A DNA stretch of 64,000 nt from Sessilibacter corallicola. GTDB taxonomy: Bacteria > Pseudomonadota > Gammaproteobacteria > Pseudomonadales > Cellvibrionaceae. The DNA is taken from positions 1,298,235 to 1,362,234 of the forward strand of contig NZ_JAJSLX010000002.1 of the NCBI RefSeq assembly GCF_021290925.1, given 5' to 3'. Both the position numbers and the translations under genes were made by a program. The notes under the pieces were generated by a model that was not told where the DNA came from, searched no databases, and worked only from the letters and a program-made list of their open reading frames with translations. Every line of letters begins with the position of its first letter. Position 1 is the stretch's first letter. Below are positions 8,101-19,073 of the stretch, piece by piece.

Positions 8101-8689
8101 CGACGAATTTAAGGCGGAATCGGAACGCAAAGACTATCTTGATCGACAAGACAGCGATTTGCGTGATGCCCTCGAAATGCTGGAAAATGCAATCCGTAGA
8201 ATTGACAGGGAAACCCGAACTCGATTCAAAGAAACCTTTGATCAAGTTAACTCGGGATTGCAGGAATTATTTCCAAAAGTGTTCGGTGGCGGCCATGCTT
8301 ATTTGGAGCTTACCGGCGACGATCTGTTAGATACCGGTATTGCCATTATGGCGCGCCCTCCGGGCAAACGAAACAGCACCATCCACTTGTTATCCGGTGG
8401 TGAGAAGGCACTGACTGCCATTGCTTTGGTATTTTCGATTTTCCGTTTGAATCCGGCGCCGTTTTGTATGTTGGATGAGGTTGATGCACCGCTCGATGAC
8501 GCCAACGTGGGTCGATACGCGCGAATGGTTGAGGAGATGAGTGCCCAGGTGCAGTTTATTTACATTACCCATAACAAGGGCGCGATGGAAATGGCGCAAA
8601 ACCTTCTCGGTGTCACCATGCATGAGCCGGGTGTGTCGAGAATGGTAACGGTCGATGTAGAAGAGGCGGCGGAGCTCGCAGCAAGCTAA
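5192..8689 (+). CDS. smc: Chromosome partition ATPase SMC
   Basis: A 1165-residue SMC protein that folds into a long coiled coil and, with ScpA/ScpB, extrudes and compacts the chromosome. The N-terminal head has Walker A GPNGCGKSN (residues 31-39). Two coiled-coil arms (about 165-500 and 650-930) flank a hinge domain (around VQVKDGWDLAVETVLGAS). The C-terminal head has the ABC signature LLSGGEKAL (Ser1068) and Walker B CMLDEVDAPLDD (Asp1095, Glu1096). Length is normal for proteobacterial SMC. The ribosome-binding site (GAAGAG) is somewhat far from the ATG. zipA and ligA follow on the same strand, the order also seen in Pseudomonas. Confidence 0.97.
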   Translation: MRLKCIKLAGFKSFVDPTTVYFPSNLCAVVGPNGCGKSNIIDAVRWVMGESSAKNLRGESMTDVIFNGSGNRKPIGQASIELVFDNSDGTIVGEYASYNEISVRRKVTRDGQNNYYLNGNRCRRRDITDLFLGTGLGPRSYAIIEQGMISKLIEAKPEELRVFIEEAAGISKYKERRRDTENRMRRTLENLERLTDLREELERQLSRLERQAQAAEKYTEFKKQERQLKAWLQALRYKILNAQAELKAAEITELELKVEAQVTEQIGTDTQIEGLRIRHSEVGETFNEVQGRFYSLGNDIARIEQSIHHTEERARQLKADLQQAEQEFTETKEHLESDSERSEIIQAELMEIEPELELLAESEEVSGETLTEAEESMRTWQIRWDEFNQSAAAPRQQAEVQQSRIQHLEQVQTRLNQRIERLRDEKESLSSVEGEENLEILREKIAEQEMLGEELTEHMDSVAEELQTKQQSVEGLRNQLDEVRARIQTQKGRQSSLEALQQAALNNSNEVVDHWLKDNELQSAPKLAEQVQVKDGWDLAVETVLGASLQAVATDSFDALAASLAEFDNGNLVLLDAKVAGHSSSAGLIEFVTGSDALPALLAGVLVAETLDDALAKRATLAPHESLITRDGIWLGPNWIKVKREHDAGAGVLARQQELEALNQALEEDQELADEYANQLESTLSGVKELEVKREDIRRSQDTHNRERSELSAQLSAQQVQIEQILVRRQRVEQEVTESLNQQSQEAKSLSEARAILEDAIEAMESDSSAREALLAERDKFRQTLEDARNQARENKDKSHQLAMQYQSLKTQLDSIRASLARTEQQHARASERRATLLDSLENSQDPADDQKTELEALLQKRLTVESELDSARKAVQDVEHQLREYEKSRGKIEQTIAELRETLEKARLIARELETKRESTLEQLKADDYQLEETLAELPDDLDEKELIQEIETIEQRISRLGAINLAAIDEFKAESERKDYLDRQDSDLRDALEMLENAIRRIDRETRTRFKETFDQVNSGLQELFPKVFGGGHAYLELTGDDLLDTGIAIMARPPGKRNSTIHLLSGGEKALTAIALVFSIFRLNPAPFCMLDEVDAPLDDANVGRYARMVEEMSAQVQFIYITHNKGAMEMAQNLLGVTMHEPGVSRMVTVDVEEAAELAAS

Positions 8690-8772
8690 CGTTAGTGTTA
8701 GTTCAATAACAATTATTACTAAGTCCGGTTTATTGAGATCGGTATAAAAGGCAGAAAGAGGCGAATAAACCT

Positions 8773-9792
8773 ATGGAATTCGGCGTAAAAGAATGGCTGA
8801 CGCTCATTGTAGCTGTCGCCATATTAGTCGTAGTCCTTGATGGTATAAGGCGAATGCGCAGTGCGCGTCGCGACAATATTAAGGTGTCTTCCAACGTTCA
8901 AGTTGGCGGCAGCAAGGCAGAACTCGAAAAATACGGCAGCGAACTGCCCACCGGTGGCGCACGCGTGGTGAGCCAGCGAGATGAATCCACCGCAGAGAAA
9001 CTCAACCAAGAGGTTAGACAATCCTACAAATCGAGCAAAACCACACGCGGTTTTCGTATTCCTGAGCAGGTTACGCTCAACCTGGATGAATCCGTTCCCA
9101 TGTTAATGGATTCGGTGAACGATCCCGGCGATAAAAACAAACCCAAAGCAGAACCGACCTTGGGTGAGCTGGACGACATTGATGAAACCGATGTTCCTGC
9201 GACTGGTGCTCCTGCGACCGAACCTTTTGTGACTGAATCTATGTCAAAGTCTTCGCCAAAATTGGAAGACGATAACCTTGTTTCAGACATTGACGATGAT
9301 GTTCCATCAAACCAAATCGAACCAGAGTTTGGCGATGGTGACGACCCGTGTTACTCCGAACCAGATGAAGTTTTGGTCATCAATATTATGGCGCCCAAAG
9401 GTTATTACTTCTCGGGTGAAGAAGTGCTTGAGTGCTGTGTCGATGAAGGTATGCGTTTCGGTGAAATGAACATTTTCCATCGCCACAGAGATGTTGCTGG
9501 CAAAGAGCCCATTTTGTTCAGTATGGCAAATATCGTTATGCCAGGAACCTTCAACATTAAAGAGATGAGCAACTTCCAAACACCGGGTGTCAGCTTCTTT
9601 TTGGCGTTACCGTGTGCTGAAAAAAGTATGGATGCGTTTGATTTGTTGTACCGAACCGCAACCAACCTTGCCGAAGCTTGGGGTGGTGAGCTGAAAGATG
9701 AAAATCGCAGTGTACTTACCCAGCAAACGGTTGAGCATTATCGTCAACGAATTCGCGATTTTGAGCGAAAGCGGCTGACTCACGCCCACTAA
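8773..9792 (+). CDS. zipA: Cell division protein ZipA
   Basis: A 339-residue division protein that tethers FtsZ to the inner membrane. Residues 7-27 (LTLIVAVAILVVVLDGI) form the N-terminal membrane anchor, followed by a basic stretch (RRMRSARR). A long acidic, Pro/Glu/Asp-rich linker runs to about residue 195. The C-terminal FtsZ-binding domain starts near DEVLVINIMAPKGYYFSGEE and contains MRFGEMNIFHRH and FSMANIVMPGTFN, both characteristic of ZipA. It lies 83 bp after smc and 140 bp before ligA. Confidence 0.95.
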   Translation: MEFGVKEWLTLIVAVAILVVVLDGIRRMRSARRDNIKVSSNVQVGGSKAELEKYGSELPTGGARVVSQRDESTAEKLNQEVRQSYKSSKTTRGFRIPEQVTLNLDESVPMLMDSVNDPGDKNKPKAEPTLGELDDIDETDVPATGAPATEPFVTESMSKSSPKLEDDNLVSDIDDDVPSNQIEPEFGDGDDPCYSEPDEVLVINIMAPKGYYFSGEEVLECCVDEGMRFGEMNIFHRHRDVAGKEPILFSMANIVMPGTFNIKEMSNFQTPGVSFFLALPCAEKSMDAFDLLYRTATNLAEAWGGELKDENRSVLTQQTVEHYRQRIRDFERKRLTHAH

Positions 9793-9917
9793 TCATTTCT
9801 AATTCATCACGGTGCGAACGATGCCAAATTACTCGCACTGTGCTGGGTAATCATTCTTTTATTTTCGCGAATCGGTGCAGCTGTCATTTTAACTGGGGCG
9901 GCTGGTCGTGCATTTGA

Positions 9918-11966
<2,049 letters not shown>

Positions 11967-12064
11967 TAAGTGAACGTTATTGCGTGATTCCCTGGGAAAG
12001 CATTTAAAAACTCGACTATTTTTTGGTGTAATAGGAACATCGATTCAATAGAAAGGGTTTTTAA

Positions 12065-12670
12065 ATGCCTTTACGAATTTTGTTGGTTGTTTTTTGTGTT
12101 GGCGTGTTGTCAGCTTGTACCTCAACGCCTCCGGTTCATACGGAAAATATTTGTGATATTTTCGACGAGAAGCGCGGCTGGTATAAAGATGCCAAAAAAG
12201 CGCAAAAACGCTGGGGTTCATCCATTCCCACCATGATGGCAATCATGTATCAAGAGAGCCGGTTTGTTGCCAAGGCTCGTCCTAAACGCAAAAAAATTCT
12301 TTGGATTTTCCCAGGGCCTCGTCCGAGTGATGCCTACGGTTATGCTCAAGCAAAAAACGACACCTGGAAATGGTATAAAAAATCCTCAGGTAAGGGTGGC
12401 GCTGATCGCGATGATTTTGATGATGCCATCGATTTTGTCGGTTGGTACAACAAACAAAGTCAAAAACTCAGTAATATTCCATTATCAAACACCTACGCTT
12501 TATATTTAGCGTATCATGAAGGTCATGGTGGCTATAATCGTCGAACCTATGCCAGTAAAGATTGGCTGAAACAGGTGGCACGCCGAGTGGCTGATCGATC
12601 CGCGAGATACAAAAGCCAGTTGCCGCGTTGTGAAAAGCGATTAAACAGCAACGGTTGGTGGATTTTTTAA
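12065..12670 (+). CDS. Lytic-transglycosylase-like lipoprotein
   Basis: A 201-residue predicted lipoprotein: a short hydrophobic signal ends in lipobox LSAC with Cys18 as the lipidated residue. The body resembles the SLT/lysozyme fold: IMYQESRF supplies a candidate catalytic Glu, followed by SDAYGYAQA, matching the ES.F...G..GL.Q pattern of Slt enzymes, and later LAYHEGHGGYNRRTY. I infer a periplasm-facing peptidoglycan-cleaving or -binding role; it is not one of the named Mlt enzymes. The ATG has GAAAGGG about 7 nt upstream. The next gene begins 25 nt after its stop, so they may be cotranscribed. Confidence 0.7.
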   Translation: MPLRILLVVFCVGVLSACTSTPPVHTENICDIFDEKRGWYKDAKKAQKRWGSSIPTMMAIMYQESRFVAKARPKRKKILWIFPGPRPSDAYGYAQAKNDTWKWYKKSSGKGGADRDDFDDAIDFVGWYNKQSQKLSNIPLSNTYALYLAYHEGHGGYNRRTYASKDWLKQVARRVADRSARYKSQLPRCEKRLNSNGWWIF

Positions 12671-12695
12671 TAACAAAATAAGAGAGTGTACAGCT

Positions 12696-13112
12696 TTGGA
12701 ATTTGAGTCCTTTGTCTATGGATGTATCGTTGATACCCGTCGAAAAGATCCTGTTCGTAGGCAAACCAATCGTGCAGCAATGCAAAGTTTACCAACGTCT
12801 GACGATTGGCAATTTTTAGCCCGAGAAATGTTTTCGTTACCTGAAATAAAACAACTTGATGAAGGCCCAATCAATAACGAAGTTGTTCATTTTGGTGCTT
12901 CTTATCGCGGTATTGAATACGAATGGCAAAGTTGGATCGCCCAGTTTGAACAGTTACTTGGCAAAATGTATTGGGTATCGGCAAAAGTGCATTTAGAAAC
13001 GGTTATGTCGGGAACACACACGTTTACTTGGGAAACCAGTGGCGATTATCACGAGCCTGGTTCTGGTGATATGCAGGTTCAGTGTGAGTGGTCACGGGAA
13101 GATGTTTTTTAG
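12696..13112 (+). CDS. Conserved-looking hypothetical protein
   Basis: A 138-residue soluble protein with a TTG start and GAGAG about 9 nt upstream. It is rich in aromatic residues (YEWQSWIAQF, MYWVSAKVHLETVMSG, HTFTWETSGDYHEP) and acidic. No signal peptide, membrane helix or catalytic motif is visible. I do not recognise the family. It lies 25 nt downstream of the transglycosylase-like lipoprotein gene on the same strand, suggesting an operon but not defining a function. Confidence 0.65.
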   Translation: MEFESFVYGCIVDTRRKDPVRRQTNRAAMQSLPTSDDWQFLAREMFSLPEIKQLDEGPINNEVVHFGASYRGIEYEWQSWIAQFEQLLGKMYWVSAKVHLETVMSGTHTFTWETSGDYHEPGSGDMQVQCEWSREDVF

Positions 13113-13202
13113 GCGTCTTAAATAAACTGTACAAATTAGATTATAATTTAAGCTCAAACAGCAACGTTTTATATTATTATTTTATTGCAGTAGGCAGATT
13201 AC

Positions 13203-13433
13203 TTGTTCACTTTGAAACGCAAATTTAAACGCACCACCACCGCTTTGCTGGGTGTTGTCGCACTTGGCAGTTTTGTCGCACTCGCTGTCTGGGGTTGGGG
13301 TTTGCCCGTTTATGCAGTACGTAACTTTTTCTTAATCTGCTTATTGTTTTTGGTTTTAATATTGATTCTTGCGTGTTTGGCAGCTTTGATTATCGTATTA
13401 CTGAAAAAGCTAAAGGGAAATAATTCATTGTGA
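13203..13433 (+). CDS. Small two-helix membrane protein
   Basis: A 76-residue protein with a basic N terminus (TLKRKFKRTTT) and two hydrophobic segments, about residues 14-34 and 42-67, ending KKLKGNNSL. Start is TTG with AGTAGG 8 nt upstream. It is predicted to sit in the inner membrane with both termini in the cytoplasm. Family and function are not recognised. A near-perfect stem (GTGA.TGATG / CATCA.TCAC) spans its stop codon and the following 25 nt and may end the transcript. Confidence 0.55.
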   Translation: MFTLKRKFKRTTTALLGVVALGSFVALAVWGWGLPVYAVRNFFLICLLFLVLILILACLAALIIVLLKKLKGNNSL

Positions 13434-14044
13434 GTGATGATCTTTGATGCATCATTCACGAAATTCTAGCGTCTAATTTTCACATCCATCACGCTTTTTT
13501 GTTCGATAAATTCTGCTGCCTGTTTCTTCGCGGTAAGTCTGCTTTGTATTCACTTTCTGTTTCTATTGTTATTAGCTGTTGTTAACTTATATCGTTAATA
13601 ATGTTTTTCCTTTCTTTCTCTTCGGTTTTCTCCACAGTTATCATTCATTTCAGTAGCAGCTAATGCCAGATAAATACGGTTGTATTGAATTGGGAACATA
13701 AAATACTCTGCCATTTAAATAGCTTGAATAATCTGGAATTCTGTTTAGACTTTGCTAATAGGCAGCGAATAAAAATATACGGTCTTGATACGTAAAATTA
13801 TAAGAAACGCTGATTTATTTTTAATGCGTTAAGAATTCTTTCGAACGTTAAGTCTGTAGTGGTTCACACTTTTAATCGCTGACTAATAATGACAATCTAA
13901 CAGTGGTTGAAATTAAAGCTGATCGCATAAATAGCGTATTTGTGTATTGCCGGCGGTGCGTTAAATCATTGGGTGATTAGTCAGGGGTTCCGTTAATAAT
14001 AAAGAACGTTTTCTAGTTTACACGTCACATAACTTACGGGAATT
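13434..14044. other. AT-rich intergenic region before the FadD-like gene
   Basis: 611 bp without a supported gene. A 34-codon minus-strand frame (13595-13699) has only a weak ribosome-binding site and is not called. The right end supplies the FadD-gene leader, with ACGGG just before the TTG start. No convincing promoter pair was found. Confidence 0.4.
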
Positions 14045-15673
14045 TTGAAATTGTCCAATAAAACGATTATCGATGTTTTTGTCAGTTCTTGTAACCAATT
14101 CTCTGATCAGCCAGCGTTTGTCTGCATGGGACGTACGTTAACTTATTCCGAATTACTGCAATACAGCCAGAATTTCGCGGCTTACCTTCAAAAAAACACC
14201 CAATTACAACCGGGTGATCGAATCGCCATTCAGTTGCCTAATTTATTGCAATACCCCGTTACTATTTTTGGTGCTTTAATGGCGGGATTGGTTGTTGTTA
14301 ACACAAACCCGTTATATACACCGAGAGAGCTAAAGCATCAGTTACAAGATTCTGGTGCGAAGGCTTTGGTTGTATTAGCAAATATCGCAACTGCTGCAGA
14401 GCAAGTCATAAAAACAACCGCTGTCGAAAGCGTCATTATCACCGAAGTTGCCGATTTACACCCACCGCTAAAAAGAGTTGTTCTTAACTGGGCCGTTAAA
14501 CACATCAAAAAAATGGTGCCCGATACGAATTTTGAGAACTCAACTCAATTTTTATCTACTTTGCGTTTGGGACAGAAATCCGAATTCAACCCTGTTTCGA
14601 TTAATAGCACTGACGTTGCAGTTTTGCAGTACACCGGTGGTACGACGGGTGTTTCAAAAGGGGCCATGTTGACCCACGATAACTTGGTTGCCAACGTTGA
14701 CCAAATTATTGAGCACTTAGGCGAAGGTATTGATAGCAAAGGCGAAATCTATGTGTGTCCGCTGCCGATTTATCATATTTACGCATTTACCTTTCATTGT
14801 TTGTGTTTATTAACCCGTGGCGCAAATAATATTTTAATTCCCAATCCAAGAGACTTACCCAGTTTTGTTAAGGCGTTAAAAAATTTAAAAATTACTGGCT
14901 TTGTTGGTTTAGACACCCTGTTTAAAGTGCTGTGTAATAATTCAGATTTTTTAGCGATGGATTTCAGCCGATTAAAAATCACATCTTCTGGCGGAATGGC
15001 ATTATCGAGCACCACCGCTAAACGTTGGCAGGAGGTTACGGGTTGCCAGCCCAATGAGGGCTATGGTTTAACCGAAACCTCACCGGTGGTGAGTGCCAAT
15101 ATTCCGGGCAATATTGTTCCTGGAAGTGTTGGTTTGCCGTTGCCTAATACCGAAGTAAAAACCGTGGATTTAAACAACGATGTTACGGCGGCAAACGAAC
15201 CCGGTGAGTTGTGCATTCGCGGTCCTCAAGTCATGCTGGGGTATTGGCAGCGCCCCGATGAAACCGCAAAAGTATTGGATGAAGACGGTTGGTTTCGGTC
15301 GGGCGATATAGCAACCATCGATGAATCCGGTTTTATTCGTATTGTCGATCGTAAAAAAGACATGATTGTAGTTTCAGGGTTTAATGTTTATCCCAACGAA
15401 ATCGATGATATTGCCGTATCGCATCCTAATATTCAGGAAGCGGCTGCTGTTGGTATTCCCGATGAAAGAGCGGGAGAAGCGGTTAAATTATTTGTTGTTA
15501 AAACTGACAGTGAGCTTACCGAAGAAGAGGTGATTCAATATTTACGCGGGCAACTGACAGGTTACAAAGTCCCGCGTGTTATTGAATTCTGTAAAGAATT
15601 ACCGAAATCCAATGTTGGTAAAGTACTGAGAAAAGAACTGCGTAACAGAAATTCAGAGAATAATAATTCGTAA
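14045..15673 (+). CDS. Long-chain fatty acyl-CoA ligase (FadD-like)
   Basis: A 542-residue AMP-forming ligase that activates fatty acids with ATP and CoA. P-loop motif YTGGTTGVSKGAMLTHDN, the adenine motif GYGLTETSP, the hinge region GWFRSGDIATIDESGFIRIVDR (broken here as GWFRSGD and IRIVDRKKDMIVVSG) and the C-terminal Lys motif LPKSNVGKVLRK are all present. Length and order match FadD. No ATG is available near the N terminus: an in-frame stop lies at 14030-14032, leaving TTG at 14045 or TTG at 14051, and the second has better spacing from CGGG. A patatin gene follows 77 bp later on the same strand. Confidence 0.88.
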   Translation: MKLSNKTIIDVFVSSCNQFSDQPAFVCMGRTLTYSELLQYSQNFAAYLQKNTQLQPGDRIAIQLPNLLQYPVTIFGALMAGLVVVNTNPLYTPRELKHQLQDSGAKALVVLANIATAAEQVIKTTAVESVIITEVADLHPPLKRVVLNWAVKHIKKMVPDTNFENSTQFLSTLRLGQKSEFNPVSINSTDVAVLQYTGGTTGVSKGAMLTHDNLVANVDQIIEHLGEGIDSKGEIYVCPLPIYHIYAFTFHCLCLLTRGANNILIPNPRDLPSFVKALKNLKITGFVGLDTLFKVLCNNSDFLAMDFSRLKITSSGGMALSSTTAKRWQEVTGCQPNEGYGLTETSPVVSANIPGNIVPGSVGLPLPNTEVKTVDLNNDVTAANEPGELCIRGPQVMLGYWQRPDETAKVLDEDGWFRSGDIATIDESGFIRIVDRKKDMIVVSGFNVYPNEIDDIAVSHPNIQEAAAVGIPDERAGEAVKLFVVKTDSELTEEEVIQYLRGQLTGYKVPRVIEFCKELPKSNVGKVLRKELRNRNSENNNS

Positions 15674-15750
15674 TTTTTGGTGATTGTGGTCTGAATAGAG
15701 ATTTGCGTTTGAAAGGTTTAAATTAACGATAGAAGTAATAGACGGCGTCC

Positions 15751-16884
15751 ATGTCAAGAGCGTTAGTGTTATCCGGTGGCGGTGCGAGAGCTGCTTATCA
15801 AGTTGGTGTTTTACGTGCGGTAAGCGAAATTGCGGGCAGCAGTTCGCAACCGCACTTTCCCATTATATGCGGCACCTCTGCCGGTGCTATCAATGCACTT
15901 GCGTTAGCGTGTCATGCGGGCAATTTTCAACGGTCGGTATCTGACCTGTATACCATTTGGAATAATTTATCGGTTGAGAAAGTTATTCAGTCTGGTTGGA
16001 TTGATATGGCAAAAGGTGTTCGCCGTGTGGCGGGTTCGTTTTTAACCCAAGGTATTTCCGATTCTAATCCCATTGCTCTTTTCGATAACTCGCCTCTGCG
16101 GTCTTTGATTCAAAGTCACATTAATTTTTCCAACTTAAATCGGGCCATTAAGGCGAATCGATTGGAGGCTGTGTCAATTACCGCTATGGCTTACGGCAGC
16201 GGTGAATCCATCAGTTTTTTTCAAGGCCGTTCTGAAATTTCCAAATGGAGGAAGTTTCATCAGGTCGGTGTGCCGACCGAATTGAACGCCGATCATTTGT
16301 TAGCGTCTTCGGCCATTCCAGGCATTTTTCCGACGGTCAATATTGAAGGTGTTTACTACGGGGATGGAGCCATTCGACAGCTGTCGCCACTGAACACAGC
16401 GTTGCATTTGGGGGCGAGCAAGATTTTTGTGGTTGGGGTGAGTAATAATCGTAATCCGGCGCAGTGGGGTAAACGTCCAATCGTTAGGCATTCACCATCT
16501 GTTGGTCAAATGGTTGGTCACCTGTTGAACAGTGCGTTTATTGATTCGATGGATTCGGATCTCGGACATCTCGAACACATCAATGAGTTGGTGTCATTAA
16601 TTCCAGAAGATATTCGTCTCAAACACGCGAGGGCGAAGGTCATCGAGACGGCTTCCATTTCTCCGAGCAAAGAGTTGGATCGAATCGCTGGCCGACATGT
16701 GCGGTATTTACCGAATTCAATGAAGTTTTTCCTGCGTTCGTCGGGAGCGACGGCCAAAGCGGGTGGGGCGGCGTTGGCCAGTTACGTGTTGTTTTCCCAT
16801 AAATATTGCCGAGCGCTAATGGAGCTCGGTTATAAAGACGCAATGTGGGAAAAACAGAAAATTGAATCTTTTTTTGAAGATTAA
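15751..16884 (+). CDS. Patatin-like phospholipase
   Basis: A 377-residue patatin-family serine lipase with a Ser-Asp dyad. Visible motifs are the oxyanion loop LSGGGARAAYQVG (residues 7-19), the nucleophile elbow CGTSAGA (Ser43) and the DGA motif YYGDGAIRQLSP (Asp205). No signal peptide is seen, so it likely acts in the cytoplasm or on the inner face of the membrane, releasing fatty acids from phospholipids. Placement right after a fatty acyl-CoA ligase suggests that the freed acids are activated for reuse, which is inference from context. The C-terminal 90 residues are not a recognised domain. Confidence 0.88.
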   Translation: MSRALVLSGGGARAAYQVGVLRAVSEIAGSSSQPHFPIICGTSAGAINALALACHAGNFQRSVSDLYTIWNNLSVEKVIQSGWIDMAKGVRRVAGSFLTQGISDSNPIALFDNSPLRSLIQSHINFSNLNRAIKANRLEAVSITAMAYGSGESISFFQGRSEISKWRKFHQVGVPTELNADHLLASSAIPGIFPTVNIEGVYYGDGAIRQLSPLNTALHLGASKIFVVGVSNNRNPAQWGKRPIVRHSPSVGQMVGHLLNSAFIDSMDSDLGHLEHINELVSLIPEDIRLKHARAKVIETASISPSKELDRIAGRHVRYLPNSMKFFLRSSGATAKAGGAALASYVLFSHKYCRALMELGYKDAMWEKQKIESFFED

Positions 16885-17073
16885 TCCAAAAATTAACCAA
16901 TATCAGTTGGTTTTATAACGGCCCATACTGACAGGAATGTCTCGGGCGGTTAGCGGCGTCTTTGTGGCTGATAAACCTCAAGTTTTGTCCAAAAAGCCAG
17001 TTTAGAAAGGTTGGTCGGAGCAATAGACTTTGCTTAACTTTAAGATAACCCCAAACTGGTGTGGATTAGACAG

Positions 17074-18987
17074 ATGAAAGCAATAACCCGTTTGCCAGTC
17101 ATTGTCGGCTTCGGTGGCTACAACGCAGCAGGTCGTTCCTCATTTCACCAAGCGTATAATCGTTTAGTACTCGACAGCATCAATCCTAGCGAGGCGGATA
17201 AAACCGTCGCGGGTTTGGCTGTTTTAATGAACCTTGCTACAAAAGAGCAAGGCGCTTATTCATTCAATGGTGAAACCGGACTTTCTGAGTCCGCATTGGC
17301 AGCCAAGGTTCGCAATGAGGTTGTTGATAATACCCTTATTCGTCGAATTGATGGTGATGTGTTCTTTGACCCTGACAATCTAAAGTGGCAAAGAAATGCG
17401 AATCTAAAAGGAGCTGAAGGTAAACCTATTCAGTTTCAAATGCGAAAGCGTGATCTTCCTGAGCCGTTGCCTGAAAACTGGCAAATCTTGAGCGAAGACT
17501 CAGGCGAAGTTACCGTCAGCACTGATCAGCTTCACGATATTAAAGTGGATAGCAGCCGTAACTTCCCGGTGAAATCTGCGGGTCAGTTGCCGCGTGGGTT
17601 CGATCCTGGCAGTCATTACAATTCTCGTTTTCACCCTCGCGCATTGCAGATGGCCGTTTTAGGTGCCTCTGATGCTATTCGTTCAATGGGCATTGATTGG
17701 GAAACGATTACCTCATCGGTAACACCTGATGAAATTGGTGTGTTCTCCAGCAATATTATGGCTCAGCTGGATGAATACGGCGTGGGCGGCTTGCTGCAAT
17801 CGAGGCTTAAAGGCGGTCGTGTTTCGACGAAAAATTTAATCTTAGGTCTTAATTCTATGACCACCGATTTTATCAACGCGTATGTGTTGGGTAACGTCGG
17901 TGGTTCTGGCTCCATGACTGGGGCCTGTGCGAGTTATCTTTATAACCTGAGTTTGGGCGTTGACGAAATTCGCAGTGGACGCAAGCGTGTTGTGATTGTT
18001 GGTGGATGTGAAGCGCCGGTAACCAGCGAAATTATCGACGGTTATTCAACCATGGGTGCTCTCGCCACTGAAGACGCTCAGAAAAAGCTCTACGGTGTTG
18101 ATACTGTTGACCATTCGCGCTCTAGCCGTCCTTTTTCTGACAACTGTGGATTTACGATTGCTGAATCCAGTCAGTACACGATTTTGATGGACGATGAGTT
18201 AGCCATGGAGCTTGGCGCTATCATTCACGGCTCTGTTGGTGGTGTTTATCTCAACGCTGATGGTTACAAGAAGTCCATCTCTGCGCCTGGTCCTGGTAAC
18301 TTCCTGACACTTGCGAAGGCGGTAGCTGGTGCTCGCGGTTGGTTTGGCGACGATGTAATTCAGCGTAACAGTATTCTGCTGGCTCACGGTTCAAGTACGC
18401 CTAAGAATCGAGAATCGGAATCCGAAATTTTCGACGTTGTCGCAAAAGCATTTGGTATCCACAATTGGCCTACCGTAGCTGTTAAAGCGTTCTTGGGTCA
18501 CTCGTTGGCACCGGCCAGTGGTGATCAGGTGAATTCTGTACTGGGCATGTTCAAGCACAAAATTCTTCCTGGTATTCGAACGGCTGACAATATTGCAGAC
18601 GATGTTTACCAAGACCGTTTGAATTTATTCTTGAAAGATATGCACTTTGAAGGCGATTTAGACCTCGCATTCGTAAACTCCAAAGGCTTTGGCGGTGCAA
18701 ATGCCTCTGCGGTTATTTTGTCTCCTGATAAAACCACAGCAATGCTTGAAAAGCGTTACGGTAAAAATCGCATGCTTGAAGCCAAGCGCAAGCAAGAAGC
18801 GAATGAAATTTCTGCCAATGAGTATAACGAGTCTGCTTTAGGTGGTGATTTGCAGGTTATTTATCAGTTTGGTCAAGACATGATTGATGAGTCGCAAATT
18901 GAAATCAGTCAGGAAGAAATTAAAATTCCTGGGTTCAAAAATACGATTCCGTTGGCTACAGATAACCCATACGATGATATGACTTAA
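17074..18987 (+). CDS. fabY: Beta-ketoacyl-ACP synthase FabY
   Basis: A 637-residue condensing enzyme matching FabY of Pseudomonas aeruginosa, which starts fatty acid synthesis by condensing acetyl-CoA with malonyl-ACP in place of FabH. The thiolase fold carries the nucleophile in GACASYLYN (Cys285) and two His motifs, LAHGSSTPKNRESE and AFLGHSLAPASGDQ. The signature N terminus RLPVIVGFGGYNAAGRSS is intact. A GTG five codons upstream (17059) is in frame, but the ATG at 17074 places the start as in Pseudomonas. The C-terminal tail of about 60 residues is acidic. It ends at a strong bidirectional terminator. The neighbouring lipid genes fit its pathway. Confidence 0.93.
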   Translation: MKAITRLPVIVGFGGYNAAGRSSFHQAYNRLVLDSINPSEADKTVAGLAVLMNLATKEQGAYSFNGETGLSESALAAKVRNEVVDNTLIRRIDGDVFFDPDNLKWQRNANLKGAEGKPIQFQMRKRDLPEPLPENWQILSEDSGEVTVSTDQLHDIKVDSSRNFPVKSAGQLPRGFDPGSHYNSRFHPRALQMAVLGASDAIRSMGIDWETITSSVTPDEIGVFSSNIMAQLDEYGVGGLLQSRLKGGRVSTKNLILGLNSMTTDFINAYVLGNVGGSGSMTGACASYLYNLSLGVDEIRSGRKRVVIVGGCEAPVTSEIIDGYSTMGALATEDAQKKLYGVDTVDHSRSSRPFSDNCGFTIAESSQYTILMDDELAMELGAIIHGSVGGVYLNADGYKKSISAPGPGNFLTLAKAVAGARGWFGDDVIQRNSILLAHGSSTPKNRESESEIFDVVAKAFGIHNWPTVAVKAFLGHSLAPASGDQVNSVLGMFKHKILPGIRTADNIADDVYQDRLNLFLKDMHFEGDLDLAFVNSKGFGGANASAVILSPDKTTAMLEKRYGKNRMLEAKRKQEANEISANEYNESALGGDLQVIYQFGQDMIDESQIEISQEEIKIPGFKNTIPLATDNPYDDMT

Positions 18988-19012
18988 TCTCTGTATTTGG
19001 TTGTATTCCAAT

Positions 19013-19043
19013 AAAAAAGCCAGCATTTCTAGCTGGCTTTTTT
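19013..19043. terminator. Bidirectional terminator fabY / cbiX
   Basis: AAAAAAGCCAGC / GCTGGCTTTTTT is a perfect 12-bp stem with a 7-nt loop. It serves the convergent fabY and cbiX transcripts on both strands. Confidence 0.9.
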
Positions 19044-19073
19044 ATTGCGCTGGTTCTAAGAACAAAACGCTAA

